Positions 17,074 to 26,147 of a DNA stretch of 56,424 nt are shown here, one piece after another. Source of the stretch: JAICND01 sp040905905. GTDB lineage: Bacteria > Actinomycetota > Acidimicrobiia > Spongiisociales > ZC4RG35. The stretch is from positions 1-56,424 of the forward strand of contig JBBDQN010000005.1 in assembly GCA_040905905.1 (NCBI GenBank). The letters are read 5' to 3'. Under the pieces are notes generated by a model that saw nothing but the letters and a program-made list of their open reading frames with translations, was not told the DNA's origin and did not search any database. How positions within the stretch are numbered: the stretch's first letter is position 1; each line of letters begins with the position of its first letter. The translations under genes were made by a program, and so were the position numbers.

Positions 17074-17652
17074 TTAGGGATGGGTTTCTCTACGACCGCG
17101 ACTAAGAAGTTTCGTCACGGCATCGCCTCGTCGGATCGTTCCCGCCACCACCACCCGGGCGTTAAGCCCTCGCAGCCGCAGGGCTCTTCCCACCTCCGAG
17201 TTGACAAAGCGGAGTGCATCCTGACCAAATCGACTGGAGAACTTCTGGCAACCCCGATGAGGGGGTTCGGTCACCTCTATGACTGCATCGCCGATGGCAA
17301 GGCGTGCACCGGCTGGCAGGTTCTCGTGGCTCAGGTCGAGATCCAAGTAGAGCTGATCGCCAGCCAGCGACCAGCGTTCCGGATCTGCGGCAATGAGCGA
17401 TATCGTTCGGGCGTTCATGACGTTGAGCTGCATTAAAGGATGCGGCGAACCGTCCGGGGTGCTGCGGCTGGGCCGGTGGATCCAGCTGTCTCCCACGAGA
17501 CCCTTTTCCAAGTCGAGGTCGGCTGCCTCGACCACCTCGCGGAGGTCGACCGCTGGACGTCTCACGATCAGCTCGAGTGTTCCCTGATCTGTGGGCGCTT
17601 TGCGGATATGGGCGATGCCGGCTTCGAGCTCCGACATCGACAAGTGCGTCAA
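17074..17652 (-). CDS. MOSC domain protein
   Basis: This 192-aa protein has the MOSC (molybdenum cofactor sulfurase C-terminal) fold signature: LEKGLVGDSW near 50, MNARTISLIA, HENLPAGARLAIGDAVIEVTE and the conserved cysteine in PPHRGCQKFSSRFG near 133. MOSC proteins handle sulfur or the molybdenum cofactor, which fits with two molybdenum hydroxylases being encoded nearby (20139-22724 and 30225-33883), although it is not in their operon. The TTG start has a clear AAGGAG site 7 bases away. It ends 65 bp before the sigma factor gene. Confidence 0.82.
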   Translation of the reverse strand: MTHLSMSELEAGIAHIRKAPTDQGTLELIVRRPAVDLREVVEAADLDLEKGLVGDSWIHRPSRSTPDGSPHPLMQLNVMNARTISLIAADPERWSLAGDQLYLDLDLSHENLPAGARLAIGDAVIEVTEPPHRGCQKFSSRFGQDALRFVNSEVGRALRLRGLNARVVVAGTIRRGDAVTKLLSRGRRETHP

Positions 17653-17697
17653 GATTGGACTCCTTTCGATCCGAACCCTTGAATGTGCGCTAGCACC

Positions 17698-18066
17698 TCA
17701 GAGGATGGCGGCAGCAGCAACGATGGCAGCAGCGAGGGTCGCTGACGAGCCCAGCGAAGCAAGGACGAAGGTGCGGGTTTGAGCTCGAAGCTCCGAGTGG
17801 AATCGGTCTGACAAGCCGAGCATCGACTGACTTAACGAGTCCATCCGCTGTTCCAGCCGGTCCATCCGCTGTTCCAGCCGATCCATCCGCTGCTCAAGAT
17901 GGTCCAAGCGTTGCCCCACCGCACCGAGTTCAACCCGAATGCCGTTGACATGGGTCTTGGTTGCGGGTTCGTCCCCAGGCAAATATGACATCAGAGTGGC
18001 GGCAGGAGCGTCGCCAAGCACCTCCACCAATCGAGAATACAACGTCGTCCGCGCCTCCAAAGTCAT
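17698..18066 (-). CDS. Coiled-coil protein with C-terminal membrane anchor
   Basis: This 122-aa product has a helical N-terminus (TLEARTTLYSRLVEVLGD), then a strict heptad coiled coil made of near-identical 7-residue units (LEQRMDR LEQRMDR LEQRMDS), and a C-terminal hydrophobic segment (FVLASLGSSATLAAAIVAAAAIL) with a tail-anchor look. It resembles the short DUF1640/CCDC90-like proteins. The ATG at 18066 is chosen; an in-frame TTG at 18084 is an alternative. No operon link to the MOSC gene is obvious. Function unknown. Confidence 0.6.
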   Translation of the reverse strand: MTLEARTTLYSRLVEVLGDAPAATLMSYLPGDEPATKTHVNGIRVELGAVGQRLDHLEQRMDRLEQRMDRLEQRMDSLSQSMLGLSDRFHSELRAQTRTFVLASLGSSATLAAAIVAAAAIL

Positions 18067-18106
18067 GGCGCCAATATGCCGCAATCACCGGACTGTTGCT
18101 AGATGG

Positions 18107-19105
18107 TCACCTGGTTGCGGCGAAGGTGTCGATCATCAGCCCGACATCGGGGCCAAGCGGATAAAGGATCGGACTGGTGCACCCAAGGGCCATGTACTCC
18201 TCGACCTTTTCGACACACTCCGCGGGAGTGCCGGCCGCGCAGATCATCTGAACGATGTCGTCCGGTACCAGGCGGGAAGCTTCGACAAGCTGTTCGTGAG
18301 TTGCCGGCCAGGTGACGAACCGGTGAATGTCGTCAAGCAGCGACTCGGGCACACCCGAGGCCTTCATGATGTGAGGCTGTTGACCCAGGTACTGGGTGAC
18401 CAGCATACGAGCGGCATCGATCGCCTCTCCCCGGTCGAGTGACATCGAACAAACGATGAGTTGGGGGCGGTCGATTTCTTCTATCGACCGTCCGGCCCGG
18501 GTCGCGCCTATCTCAAGATGTTCCAGGGCCCGGCGGTTGTAGTCCGGTGTGACCAGGTAGTTGAGGACCACCCCGTCGGCGATCTCTCCGGTGAGCTCCA
18601 TCATTTTCATGCCGGTGGCCCCGATGTAGATAGGCACATTCTTGGGTCCGCGTTCTTGATGGACGTAGTCGATTTCGACGCCGTCGAGGTGAACGTGTTG
18701 CCCCTCAAACGTCACCAGTTCCCCGGCCAGAAGTGCCCGGAGCACCGTGACGACCTCTTTCATCATCGCCAGTGGTTTGCTTCGATCGATCCCCACTTTG
18801 GCGGCGAGCGGATCCCACCATGCTCCCACTCCGAACAGAATCCGACCGGGGGCAAGGTCGTCGAGGGTCGCAAAGGTTGAGGCCAGACGAGCGGGGTTGC
18901 GCGACCAGACGTCGACCACGGCCGCACCCACTTTGATGGTCGAAGTGGTGGCGGCAAACGCAGCCATCGGAATGGTGGCATCCCGCACTAGCCGGGAGTC
19001 GGCCTGCCAAACCGCTTCGAAACCCATCTTCTCGGCGTGGCGGACATGCTCGATCCCGTCGGCAATCGAGTGGGCGTCCTGCAGGTAAAGAGCGAGCCGT
19101 TTCAT
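18107..19105 (-). CDS. LLM-class flavin/F420-dependent oxidoreductase
   Basis: This is 332 aa, a TIM-barrel luciferase-like monooxygenase/reductase: ALYLQDAHSIADGIEHVRHAEKMGFE, WQADSRLVRDATIPMAAFAATT, LGVGAWWDP-type FGVGAWWDPLAAKVGI, and VPIYIGATGMKMMELTGEIADGV. The arrangement is closest to the methylene-H4MPT-reductase-like F420 enzymes of actinobacteria. Its ATG overlaps the stop of the upstream amidohydrolase gene (ATGA), placing it last in the six-gene minus-strand catabolic operon 26075-18107. The substrate is unknown. Context suggests oxidation or reduction of a nucleobase-derived intermediate (inference). Confidence 0.85.
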   Translation of the reverse strand: MKRLALYLQDAHSIADGIEHVRHAEKMGFEAVWQADSRLVRDATIPMAAFAATTSTIKVGAAVVDVWSRNPARLASTFATLDDLAPGRILFGVGAWWDPLAAKVGIDRSKPLAMMKEVVTVLRALLAGELVTFEGQHVHLDGVEIDYVHQERGPKNVPIYIGATGMKMMELTGEIADGVVLNYLVTPDYNRRALEHLEIGATRAGRSIEEIDRPQLIVCSMSLDRGEAIDAARMLVTQYLGQQPHIMKASGVPESLLDDIHRFVTWPATHEQLVEASRLVPDDIVQMICAAGTPAECVEKVEEYMALGCTSPILYPLGPDVGLMIDTFAATR

Positions 19106-20139
19106 AACCGGGCGTGCAGTCTCTGTGCCTGTTCCGAGGCCTTGGCCTTGATCTCGCCGGCGTCGACATGGGAGGGGGCGCCGTCTTTCCACACCACGAT
19201 GCCGTCGATCTCGATCTCGATCGGTCGCACGGCTGGCGTGAAAGCCAGATGCCACGGCTCCATCGGCGCATACGACCAGGTGACGCGGTCATCGAGGGCG
19301 GCCGGAACCAGGTCCCACCCCGTCTTGAGCCACTCCCAGGCGGTCTCGGGGCTGGCCGTCACGTCGACAGACCGATGGAGGTAATAGGCAAGCCGAAAAG
19401 AGCTCAGCACGTCACCTCCAATCCCGTCGGTACCAAGCCCCACCGGGTTGCTGAAACGCCGGGGATCGGCATAGCCCACCCCGTTGTTGAGGTTCGAGGC
19501 CGGATTGTGGACGATGGTTCCGTCCAGGGGGTGCTCGGTGTCAAGGTGCACGCAGTGGGCCAGGAGCCAGTCGGGGCGGCTGAGCCGAACCAACCGGGAC
19601 ACAGCTTCGAGGTCTTCGGGGCCCTCACATACATGGAGATGGACTCCCACTCCGAGGTCGGCGGCCAGACCGGCGGCCGCCGCCAGTGTCTCGTCGGAAC
19701 AGGTGAAAGCGGCGTGAATACCTACCAATCCCTGGCCTCCGCCCTTGAGGAAGCGCTCGTTCTCGGCCAGACCCCGTTGAGCGCCGGACGCGCCGTGCCG
19801 GTCGGTCACGCCGTACGCCGTCAAGACCCGGACCCCGACCTCGGCACAGGCCTCGGCGATGACCGAGAGGCTCCCTTCTATGGCGTTGGGAGACTCGTGG
19901 TGATCGATGATGGTGGTGGTGCCGGCTTCCAACGCTTCGAGGGCGCCGAGCTTGGCGGACCACTCGATCATCTCCAGGTCGAGGGCGGCGTCGAGACGCC
20001 ACCACACCTGTTCGAGGATGCCACGGAAAGTGCTCGGGGTCTCAGGAACTGGCGGCATCCCCCGGGCCAGCGTCGAGTAGAGGTGATGATGGGCACAAAC
20101 CAGACCGGGAGTTGTGGACCGGTCGGAGGTCGCAGCCAC
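19102..20139 (-). CDS. SsnA-like amidohydrolase lacking the usual N-terminal strand segment
   Basis: This is 345 aa of the amidohydrolase/chlorohydrolase superfamily, closest in pattern to SsnA. Metal ligands are visible in CAHHHLYST (HxH), GVHLHVCE, LAHCVHLD and LGTDGIGGD, and VTASPETAWEWL also fits. Family members normally start about 50 residues earlier with a beta-sandwich strand set. Here the GTG start overlaps the xdh stop (TAGTG), so the protein begins almost directly at PGLVCAHHH. The C-terminal strands of that sandwich (IEIEIDGIVVWKDG) are present. The gene sits between the xdh-type gene and the LLM gene in one operon. In E. coli ssnA also neighbours xdhD, which supports a purine-related role. 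Confidence 0.8.
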   Translation of the reverse strand: MAATSDRSTTPGLVCAHHHLYSTLARGMPPVPETPSTFRGILEQVWWRLDAALDLEMIEWSAKLGALEALEAGTTTIIDHHESPNAIEGSLSVIAEACAEVGVRVLTAYGVTDRHGASGAQRGLAENERFLKGGGQGLVGIHAAFTCSDETLAAAAGLAADLGVGVHLHVCEGPEDLEAVSRLVRLSRPDWLLAHCVHLDTEHPLDGTIVHNPASNLNNGVGYADPRRFSNPVGLGTDGIGGDVLSSFRLAYYLHRSVDVTASPETAWEWLKTGWDLVPAALDDRVTWSYAPMEPWHLAFTPAVRPIEIEIDGIVVWKDGAPSHVDAGEIKAKASEQAQRLHARL

Positions 20140-22724
20140 TAGCCGATCCGCAGGGGCTGGTATTTCTCGATCGGAAGACGATTGCGCCACTCGCCATCTA
20201 GCTCCCGGTAGACGGCTGCGACTGCCCCGGCAGTGGGTACGAGGCCGATCTCCCCCACCCCTTTGATCCCGTAGGGAGCATTGGGTTGGGGAGACTCGAT
20301 CAGGATCACTTCCACCGGCGGCATGTCCTTGGGCCGGATTATGTCGAGGGAGCGCAGGGTGAGGTTGGTCGGCCGGGCGTCGGAGTCACAGGGAAAGTCC
20401 TCGCTGATCGCATAGCCGAGCCCCATGTGGACCGACCCTTCGATCTGACCCTCGCACAACATCGGGTTGACGGCCCGACCGACATCGTGGGCGGCGATGA
20501 CCTTTTCGATCTTCCCCGACTGTCGGTCGGCGATCACCAACTGGGCGGCGTAGCCAAATGTCGAATGGATGACCGGGTTGTCGAGCCCCTCGGACAGGCT
20601 GTTGGTCCAGTCGACCCGGTACTCGCCTTCGTAGTCGACACCGGGTCGGCAGCCATCGGCCAACGCCGCCCGACAGGCTTGCGCCACAGAGCCGGCTCCC
20701 ATCAGCGTCCCCCGTGAGCCGGTGGTCTGGCCTGCTCCCAGTTCCCGGGTCGTATCAACGATGACCCGGACCTTTTCCGGCGCCACCCCCAACTCCTCAA
20801 CCGCCACCTGGAGCGCCACCGTATGCACGCCCTGGCCCATCTCGGTCCAACAATGCCGCACCTCCAGACCGCCGTCGTCGTCGAACCTCACGACGGCTCG
20901 GGCGATTTCCTTGAATCCGTTGCCCAGACCCGAGTTCTTGAGTCCGAGACCCAGACCCACGGCTTTTCCGTCCATGCGGGCCTGTTCGTAGTGAGGAAGC
21001 ACCGCCTCGAGACACATCAAGGCACCAAGACAGCCGTCGTCCATGATCTGGCCAGCACCCCAAATCGCTCCCGGAGTGATGACGTTACGGCGTCGGATCT
21101 CCCAGCCGGTGAGGCCGGCAAATTCGGCCAGGCGATCCATCACCCCTTCCATGGCGAACTGGGCCTGGTTGGCGCCAAAACCGCGGAAGGCTCCGCAGAC
21201 GGAGTTATTGGTGCGAACCGCCACGGCCTCCACATCCACGACAGGGACGGTGTACGGACCCGTGGCATGACCGGCTGCCCGTTCCAACACTTTCATCCCC
21301 ACCGAGGCATATGGACCGGAGTCGCCGACCATCCTGGCTTTGAAGGCGGTCAGGTTCCCTTCGGCATCACACCCCGCCCAGACTTCCATCCGGATCGGAT
21401 GCCGCTTGGGGTGGATGTGCAGTGACTGCTCCCTGGTCAAGGTGCACTTGACGGGACGGTCAAGGAGAAAGGCCGCTAGTGCCGTCTGGGCCTGGTTAGC
21501 CATGTCTTCTTTGCCTCCAAAGGCGCCACCGTTGGAGACCAGTTCGGCGGTTACCTGCTCGGGCTCGATCCCGAGAACCGCGGCGACCTGGTTGCGATCG
21601 TCCCAGACGCCCTGGCCCCCGGTATAGAGATGGATCCCACCATCACCGGTAGGGATGACCAGGGTCGACTCCGGCTCCAGGAAGGCATGTTCAACCCGCT
21701 GGGTCTCGAATACCTCGTGTACGACGTGAGCCGACTCAACCAGGGCGGCCTCGGCGTCGCCTCGCCGATAGACACTCCGCGAAAGAAGGTTTCCCTCAAG
21801 ACCCCAAACCGCATCCTCGGAATCATCGAGTGCTGCCACCGGATCGGTGATCGTGCGCAGCACCCGGTACTCGACCTCGATCAGATCGGCGGCCCGTCGG
21901 GCGGTACGCACATCTTCGGCCACGACGATGGCGATGACATCACCTGTGTAGGAAGTGCGGCCCCCGACCGGGATGAAGACCGGCCAATCCTTGTGGATCA
22001 GACCGACCTTGAGATCGCCGGGGACATCGGCGGCGGTGTAGATCGCCACCACCCCCGGCATCGCCAGGGCCGACGCCGTTTCGATCCTCAAGACCTCGGC
22101 TCGTGCATGGTCGGTCAGGCGGAGGGCGGCGTGGAGCATTCCGTAAATCGTGAAGTCGTCGATGAATCCGCGGTCACCCAACGCAAGGCTGCGCGACTCG
22201 TATTTCGCCCCCTCCTTGCCGATTCCACCTGGGAGACCCACCTCGGGAATCGGTGCCCCCGACGCCAATAACTCCACCGCTTCGATGATCTTGATGTAGC
22301 CCGTGCAGCGACAGAGGTGGGCTCCGAGCCGGCTCTCGATGGTGGCCCGATCGAGAGCGGCGCCTTTCTGATCGATCAGCGCCTTGGCCCGAACCACGAT
22401 TCCAGGGGTGCAAAAGCCGCATTGGAGCGCCCCGGTGGCGGCAAATGCCCTGGCAAGTCGCTCCCTTTCAGCCGTGTCAAAACCCTCGAGGGTGACTACT
22501 TCCTTCCCTGACACCTTGTCCATCGATACCTGGCAACTCACCGTGGCTTTGCCATCGACCAGGACTGTGCAACAGCCACACTGACCTGACGGCGCGCAAC
22601 CATCCTTGGGCGAGGTGATACCGAGTTCTTCGCGGAGAGCGGCCAAGAGGTGAGGGTGGTCGGCCGCCGCACGGACTTCCGAGCCGTTCAGACGGAAACC
22701 GACTGCGGCCGCGACGGTCGTCAT
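20139..22724 (-). CDS. XdhD-type molybdenum hydroxylase: [2Fe-2S] domains fused to Mo-binding subunit
   Basis: This is 861 aa. Residues 1-155 carry two iron-sulfur clusters: CAPSGQCGCCTVLVDG...VSC, then QCGFCTPG and HLCRCTGY. The rest is the molybdopterin subunit: GGAFGGKEDM, CGAFRGFGANQ, the Gln/Gly-rich EMGQGVHTV, GAGQTTGSRGTLMG, and the catalytic Glu in IKGVGEIGLVP. No FAD domain is present, matching the single-chain XdhD/YgfN layout of E. coli. It should hydroxylate a purine-like heterocycle, passing electrons to an unknown acceptor. The start 68 bp after the nitrilase gene and the 1-bp overlap with the amidohydrolase place it in the six-gene operon. No selenocysteine codon was seen. Confidence 0.87.
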   Translation of the reverse strand: MTTVAAAVGFRLNGSEVRAAADHPHLLAALREELGITSPKDGCAPSGQCGCCTVLVDGKATVSCQVSMDKVSGKEVVTLEGFDTAERERLARAFAATGALQCGFCTPGIVVRAKALIDQKGAALDRATIESRLGAHLCRCTGYIKIIEAVELLASGAPIPEVGLPGGIGKEGAKYESRSLALGDRGFIDDFTIYGMLHAALRLTDHARAEVLRIETASALAMPGVVAIYTAADVPGDLKVGLIHKDWPVFIPVGGRTSYTGDVIAIVVAEDVRTARRAADLIEVEYRVLRTITDPVAALDDSEDAVWGLEGNLLSRSVYRRGDAEAALVESAHVVHEVFETQRVEHAFLEPESTLVIPTGDGGIHLYTGGQGVWDDRNQVAAVLGIEPEQVTAELVSNGGAFGGKEDMANQAQTALAAFLLDRPVKCTLTREQSLHIHPKRHPIRMEVWAGCDAEGNLTAFKARMVGDSGPYASVGMKVLERAAGHATGPYTVPVVDVEAVAVRTNNSVCGAFRGFGANQAQFAMEGVMDRLAEFAGLTGWEIRRRNVITPGAIWGAGQIMDDGCLGALMCLEAVLPHYEQARMDGKAVGLGLGLKNSGLGNGFKEIARAVVRFDDDGGLEVRHCWTEMGQGVHTVALQVAVEELGVAPEKVRVIVDTTRELGAGQTTGSRGTLMGAGSVAQACRAALADGCRPGVDYEGEYRVDWTNSLSEGLDNPVIHSTFGYAAQLVIADRQSGKIEKVIAAHDVGRAVNPMLCEGQIEGSVHMGLGYAISEDFPCDSDARPTNLTLRSLDIIRPKDMPPVEVILIESPQPNAPYGIKGVGEIGLVPTAGAVAAVYRELDGEWRNRLPIEKYQPLRIG

Positions 22725-22792
22725 ATGTGGATTGTCGAGTGGCTCTTAGAGAGTGTCAAGCTTTGGGATTTACCTCTGAGACTGGATGAGTC

Positions 22793-23716
22793 TTATTCGG
22801 GAGGCTCGGCGCCCCGCTGTTCGCTGATGAGGTGATATGCCTCGGGAATTCGGTAGCGGTCGAAATTGAACAAGGTCTCTTTGTAGAAGCGGCAATAGTC
22901 GAGGTCGATCCTGGCAACTACGGCTTCATCGCCCGTGGTGATGGCCTGGGCCTGGATTTGGCCCGAGGGGGCGATGATGACGGTGTGGGCAAGGGAGTCG
23001 ACCCCTTCCTCGAGGCCGCCTTTGGCGACTCCGATGACATAGGCGCCGTTTTGGTAGGCACCGGATTGCATAACGAGGTGGTTGTGAAATGCCTGGAGGG
23101 CGTTTTGTTGGGTGTCGGGCGCATAATGGAGGGGAGTGTTGTATCCGATGAGTATCAACTCCGCACCCTGGAGACCCATCACCCGGTAGGTCTCGGGCCA
23201 GCGCCGGTCATTACAGATCGCCATCCCGACAATGCTGTTGAACGCTCGCCAAACCGGGAATTCCTCTCCGGGTTCGAAGAAGTGCCGTTCGGCATGTTGA
23301 AAGGGGCGCCACGGCTCGTTCTGTTCGTGACCGGGTATGTGCACCTTGCGATAGATCCCCACCGTTGAACCATCCCGCTCGACCAGGATCTGAGAGTTGA
23401 AACGATGACCATCATCGGTTAGCTCGGCATAACCGAGACAGAAGCCCACACCCAGACGTTGCGCCTCGTCGAAGAGTGGCTTGGTGGCAGGTCCTGGCAT
23501 CTCCGCCTCAAACCAGGAGTTGATCTCATCCTGGTCCTCGATGAACCAGCGCGGGAAAAAGGTCGTGAGAGCCAATTCGGGAAACACCACCAGTTCCGCC
23601 CCGCGCTCGTGGCTATCGCGAAGAAGGAGCAGAAGCCGATCCACAACCTCATCGCGCGAGTCGTTGCGGCCAACCGGACCCATCTGAGCTGCGGCGACGG
23701 TGAGATAACGGGCCAT
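22793..23716 (-). CDS. N-carbamoyl amino acid hydrolase (nitrilase superfamily, DCase-like)
   Basis: This is 307 aa, the normal length of N-carbamoyl-D-amino acid amidohydrolases. The catalytic triad is visible: Glu in VVFPELALTTFFPRW, Lys in YRKVHIPGH and Cys in GMAICNDRRWPETYR. The DCase-typical stretches LILIGYNTP and RYRIPEAYHL are also present. It removes the carbamoyl group from an N-carbamoyl amino acid, releasing CO2 and ammonia, often after a hydantoinase. No hydantoinase is in the window. It lies 23 bp after DUF1015 and 68 bp before the xdh gene in the minus-strand operon. Confidence 0.88.
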   Translation of the reverse strand: MARYLTVAAAQMGPVGRNDSRDEVVDRLLLLLRDSHERGAELVVFPELALTTFFPRWFIEDQDEINSWFEAEMPGPATKPLFDEAQRLGVGFCLGYAELTDDGHRFNSQILVERDGSTVGIYRKVHIPGHEQNEPWRPFQHAERHFFEPGEEFPVWRAFNSIVGMAICNDRRWPETYRVMGLQGAELILIGYNTPLHYAPDTQQNALQAFHNHLVMQSGAYQNGAYVIGVAKGGLEEGVDSLAHTVIIAPSGQIQAQAITTGDEAVVARIDLDYCRFYKETLFNFDRYRIPEAYHLISEQRGAEPPE

Positions 23717-23739
23717 CGCCGCAATTCTACGACTGGCCG

Positions 23740-24870
23740 TCACCGCCGGACCAGGAACACCCCCGATCGGGGTTTGGGGGCGAAGAACGTGGCCTTGGGA
23801 GGCATAACCCCGCCAGCGTCGGAAACCGCCATGATCGAAGCCATCGTGAGCGGATGAAGCAGAAGGCCCACTCCTCCGTCGGTGTCGACCTTGGCGCGCA
23901 AGGCCTCGGGGCCCGGGTAACCAGGGATGAACACTACGCGGTGATCGACCCGCTCGTCGCGGACGCCGAGGAAGGGACCCAAAACGGTCTTGGTGAGGGC
24001 GGAGACATCGTCGTCCTCTTGGCCGAGCGGGATCTCCCACTCACCCTCCCGGGTGACGGCGACCGCAACACCCGGTCTGGTGGCAAGGTTGACGCCATGA
24101 GCATCTCGGTCCGGCCTCCAATCAGTGCTGACCCATCGATGAAAAGGGAAGACCGCAAGATCGTCTTCAGGAAACGCCACCGCCAGAAAGCGGCCGCCCG
24201 CGGTCGACGGGTCATGGCCTCGCTCCAACGTTGCGGCCACGCGGTGATGGCCGTCGATGATGTAGCTGGCCTCGATTCGGGCCAATTCCTGGGCAAGCTC
24301 GGCAATGGACGACTTATCGGTGATCGCCCAGACAACTTGGTGATCACCATCCTCGAGAATGGCGTCCAAATCGGGAAGCTTTTGGGTCAGCCGACCAACT
24401 ACGTCGTCGACTCCAGGCAGGCGGCGGTAGGTAAGACCAACCGGAGTGGAGCCATACCCGACCCGGTCGAGATAGTCGACGAGATCTGCGACTCTGGCTG
24501 GGCGGGTGTCCTCGTGCGGTCGAACAACCTCGGGAAACGCCGTTGCAGGAACATCTCCGACTACTCCGGTCTGGGTGTGATCGCCGCTTCGAATCCGATA
24601 GATGAAATAGCCCTCGGGCATCGATCGCCAGGTGGACTCGGCCAATCGAGCCGACATGTAGCGCAGGGCGGTCTCCCGACGGAGCGCCGCATCTTGTTCG
24701 GGATCATCCGACTCTGACGAAGGAGTCCCGTTGAGAAAGCTGCGCGGAACCCGTGCTCCGTAGGCGGCCCGATCTGTGGCGGCGAGCAGGTCATAGGGAG
24801 GGCTGATGACCTCCGCGGCCATCTCAGCTCTGACCAAACCGGCCGTTACCGGCAGCAGCCAGGTGCTCAC
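23740..24870 (-). CDS. DUF1015 family protein
   Basis: This 376-aa protein has DUF1015 hallmarks: EVISPPYDLLAATDRAAY near the N-terminus, RPHEDTRPARVADLVDYL, ASYIIDGHHRVAATLERG and DGGVGLLLHPLTMASIMAV. The IIDGHHR motif resembles ParB-type nucleotide-binding elements. The biochemical function is not established. In many genomes DUF1015 genes adjoin serA, and that holds here: the GTG start overlaps the stop of the SerA-like gene by 4 bp (GTGA). It is the second gene of the 26075-18107 operon. Confidence 0.88.
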   Translation of the reverse strand: MSTWLLPVTAGLVRAEMAAEVISPPYDLLAATDRAAYGARVPRSFLNGTPSSESDDPEQDAALRRETALRYMSARLAESTWRSMPEGYFIYRIRSGDHTQTGVVGDVPATAFPEVVRPHEDTRPARVADLVDYLDRVGYGSTPVGLTYRRLPGVDDVVGRLTQKLPDLDAILEDGDHQVVWAITDKSSIAELAQELARIEASYIIDGHHRVAATLERGHDPSTAGGRFLAVAFPEDDLAVFPFHRWVSTDWRPDRDAHGVNLATRPGVAVAVTREGEWEIPLGQEDDDVSALTKTVLGPFLGVRDERVDHRVVFIPGYPGPEALRAKVDTDGGVGLLLHPLTMASIMAVSDAGGVMPPKATFFAPKPRSGVFLVRR

Positions 24871-26075
24871 GGATGGACGGACCGGACCGACAGGTGGATC
24901 ACATCGGGATGGGCCGACACCCGGACCCGGGCCGACTCTGGCACCTCACCCTCAACATTGATGGTGGCCACTGCCGCTCCGGCCCCGGTAAAGACCTGAT
25001 TCTGCATTCCCTGGACGTTGAGTCCCGCCTCTTTCAGCGCCTCCAGTACCGCCGACAGCACGCCCACCCGGTCGTAGTGACGGACGGTGAGAATCGAGCC
25101 CACCGGTGGTGGTGGGGTGAGATTGACCGGGTTGCGAACCTGGCCTCGGGCGAAGTCGATGATCATGTCCACCACCTCGGTGGCTATGGCTTCCTGTGCC
25201 TGGGTGGTTGAAGCACCGATGTGGTGGGTGGTGTAAACCGAAGGGTGGCGAGCCAGAGCCGAGTCGAACTCCCCATGTCCAGTGGCGGGTTCCTCTTCGA
25301 AAACGTCGATTGCCACGCGCAACCCTTTCTCCACGATGGCGGCAAGCAACGCCTCCTCGTCGATGAGGTCGCCCCGGCTGGTGTTGATGATCCAGGTTCC
25401 CGGACGCACTCGTTTGAGCAGATCCCGGTTGACCATCCCTTTGGTGTCGGGTCCGGTGGGGACGTGGAGAGAGATGATGTCGGCAGTCGAAACCAGAGCC
25501 TCAAGGTCGGGCACCATCGTGGCCCCGGCCTCCTGGATCCGCTGCTCGGCCTCGACTCCTCGGGGCCGGTCGAGGACGAGCGGTTTGATTCCAAAGGCAG
25601 CAGCCCGCTCCATCACCGCCAGGCCGATTTGACCCATACCGACGATGCCAATGGTCTTGCCAAGAAGCCCGTCCGCCTCCGAGTACTCCTTCTTGTTCCA
25701 CCGCCCCGCCCGAGCGTCGGCAACGTTGTCGGGAATCCGGCGATCGAGGGAGAGGATGAGACCCATGGTCAGCTCGGCCACAGCCACCGCGTTCTTGCCC
25801 GGCACGTTGGCAACAAAAACACCCCGACGGGCGGCCGCGGCCGCGTCAATCGTGTTGGTGCCGGCTCCGGCCCGGATGACCAGGCCAAGCGAGCTCTCCC
25901 CGGCGAAGGTGTCCTCGGCGACCCTGGTAGACCGAACCACCAACACATCGGCTTCCGTCACCGCAGCGGCAAGATCGGCACTCTGGAGGTGGGGGCGATA
26001 GTCGATCTGGTAACCGCGCCTGGCCAGGGCATCCAAACCCGACTGCTCGAATGCGTCGGCAAAGAGGATTCGCAT
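24867..26075 (-). CDS. SerA-like D-2-hydroxyacid dehydrogenase with ACT domain
   Basis: This is 402 aa, the short form of D-3-phosphoglycerate dehydrogenase. Features are RAGAGTNTIDAAAAARRGV, the NAD-binding IGIVGMGQIGLAV near 145, the substrate/NAD segments NTSRGDLIDEEALL and HIGASTTQAQEAIA, and a C-terminal ACT domain (about 330-402: YDRVGVLSAVLEALKEAGLNV). The ATG at 26075 is preferred; a GTG two codons upstream is possible. It is the first gene of the minus operon, followed by DUF1015. It could make serine, or act on a hydroxyacid formed by the catabolic enzymes with which it is co-transcribed. The sequence alone does not decide. Confidence 0.83.
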   Translation of the reverse strand: MRILFADAFEQSGLDALARRGYQIDYRPHLQSADLAAAVTEADVLVVRSTRVAEDTFAGESSLGLVIRAGAGTNTIDAAAAARRGVFVANVPGKNAVAVAELTMGLILSLDRRIPDNVADARAGRWNKKEYSEADGLLGKTIGIVGMGQIGLAVMERAAAFGIKPLVLDRPRGVEAEQRIQEAGATMVPDLEALVSTADIISLHVPTGPDTKGMVNRDLLKRVRPGTWIINTSRGDLIDEEALLAAIVEKGLRVAIDVFEEEPATGHGEFDSALARHPSVYTTHHIGASTTQAQEAIATEVVDMIIDFARGQVRNPVNLTPPPPVGSILTVRHYDRVGVLSAVLEALKEAGLNVQGMQNQVFTGAGAAVATINVEGEVPESARVRVSAHPDVIHLSVRSVHP

Positions 26076-26143
26076 GCCCACCTCGGGCGAGTATACGAAT
26101 CGTTAACTTGGGAGGGCATGAAGGCGCCCGATGTGGCCAAGGA
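26076..26143. promoter_or_regulatory. Divergent promoter region of the two catabolic operons
   Basis: Only 68 bp separate the start codons of two outward-facing operons. For the minus operon a TATACT -10 box reads at 26090-26095 on the reverse strand and would give a very short leader; its -35 is poor. Two small palindromes, GTATAC and GTTAAC, sit side by side (26091-26107) and could be operator half-sites. A GGGAGGG ribosome-binding site lies at 26111-26116 on the plus strand. No regulator gene is adjacent. Confidence 0.45.
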
Positions 26144-26147
26144 ATGA
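26118..26147 (+). CDS. Nine-codon leader ORF coupled to the PLP gene (tentative)
   Basis: An ATG directly behind a strong GGGAGGG site opens MKAPDVAKE and stops at a TGA that overlaps the ATG of the next gene (ATGA). The downstream gene itself has almost no spaced ribosome-binding site, so its translation may depend on this mini-ORF. It may equally be chance. Confidence 0.25.
   Translation: MKAPDVAKE

Noticed and set aside
20139..22724. Selenocysteine insertion in the XdhD-type enzyme
   Set aside because: There is no in-frame TGA in the reading frame and no selenium-specific gene nearby.
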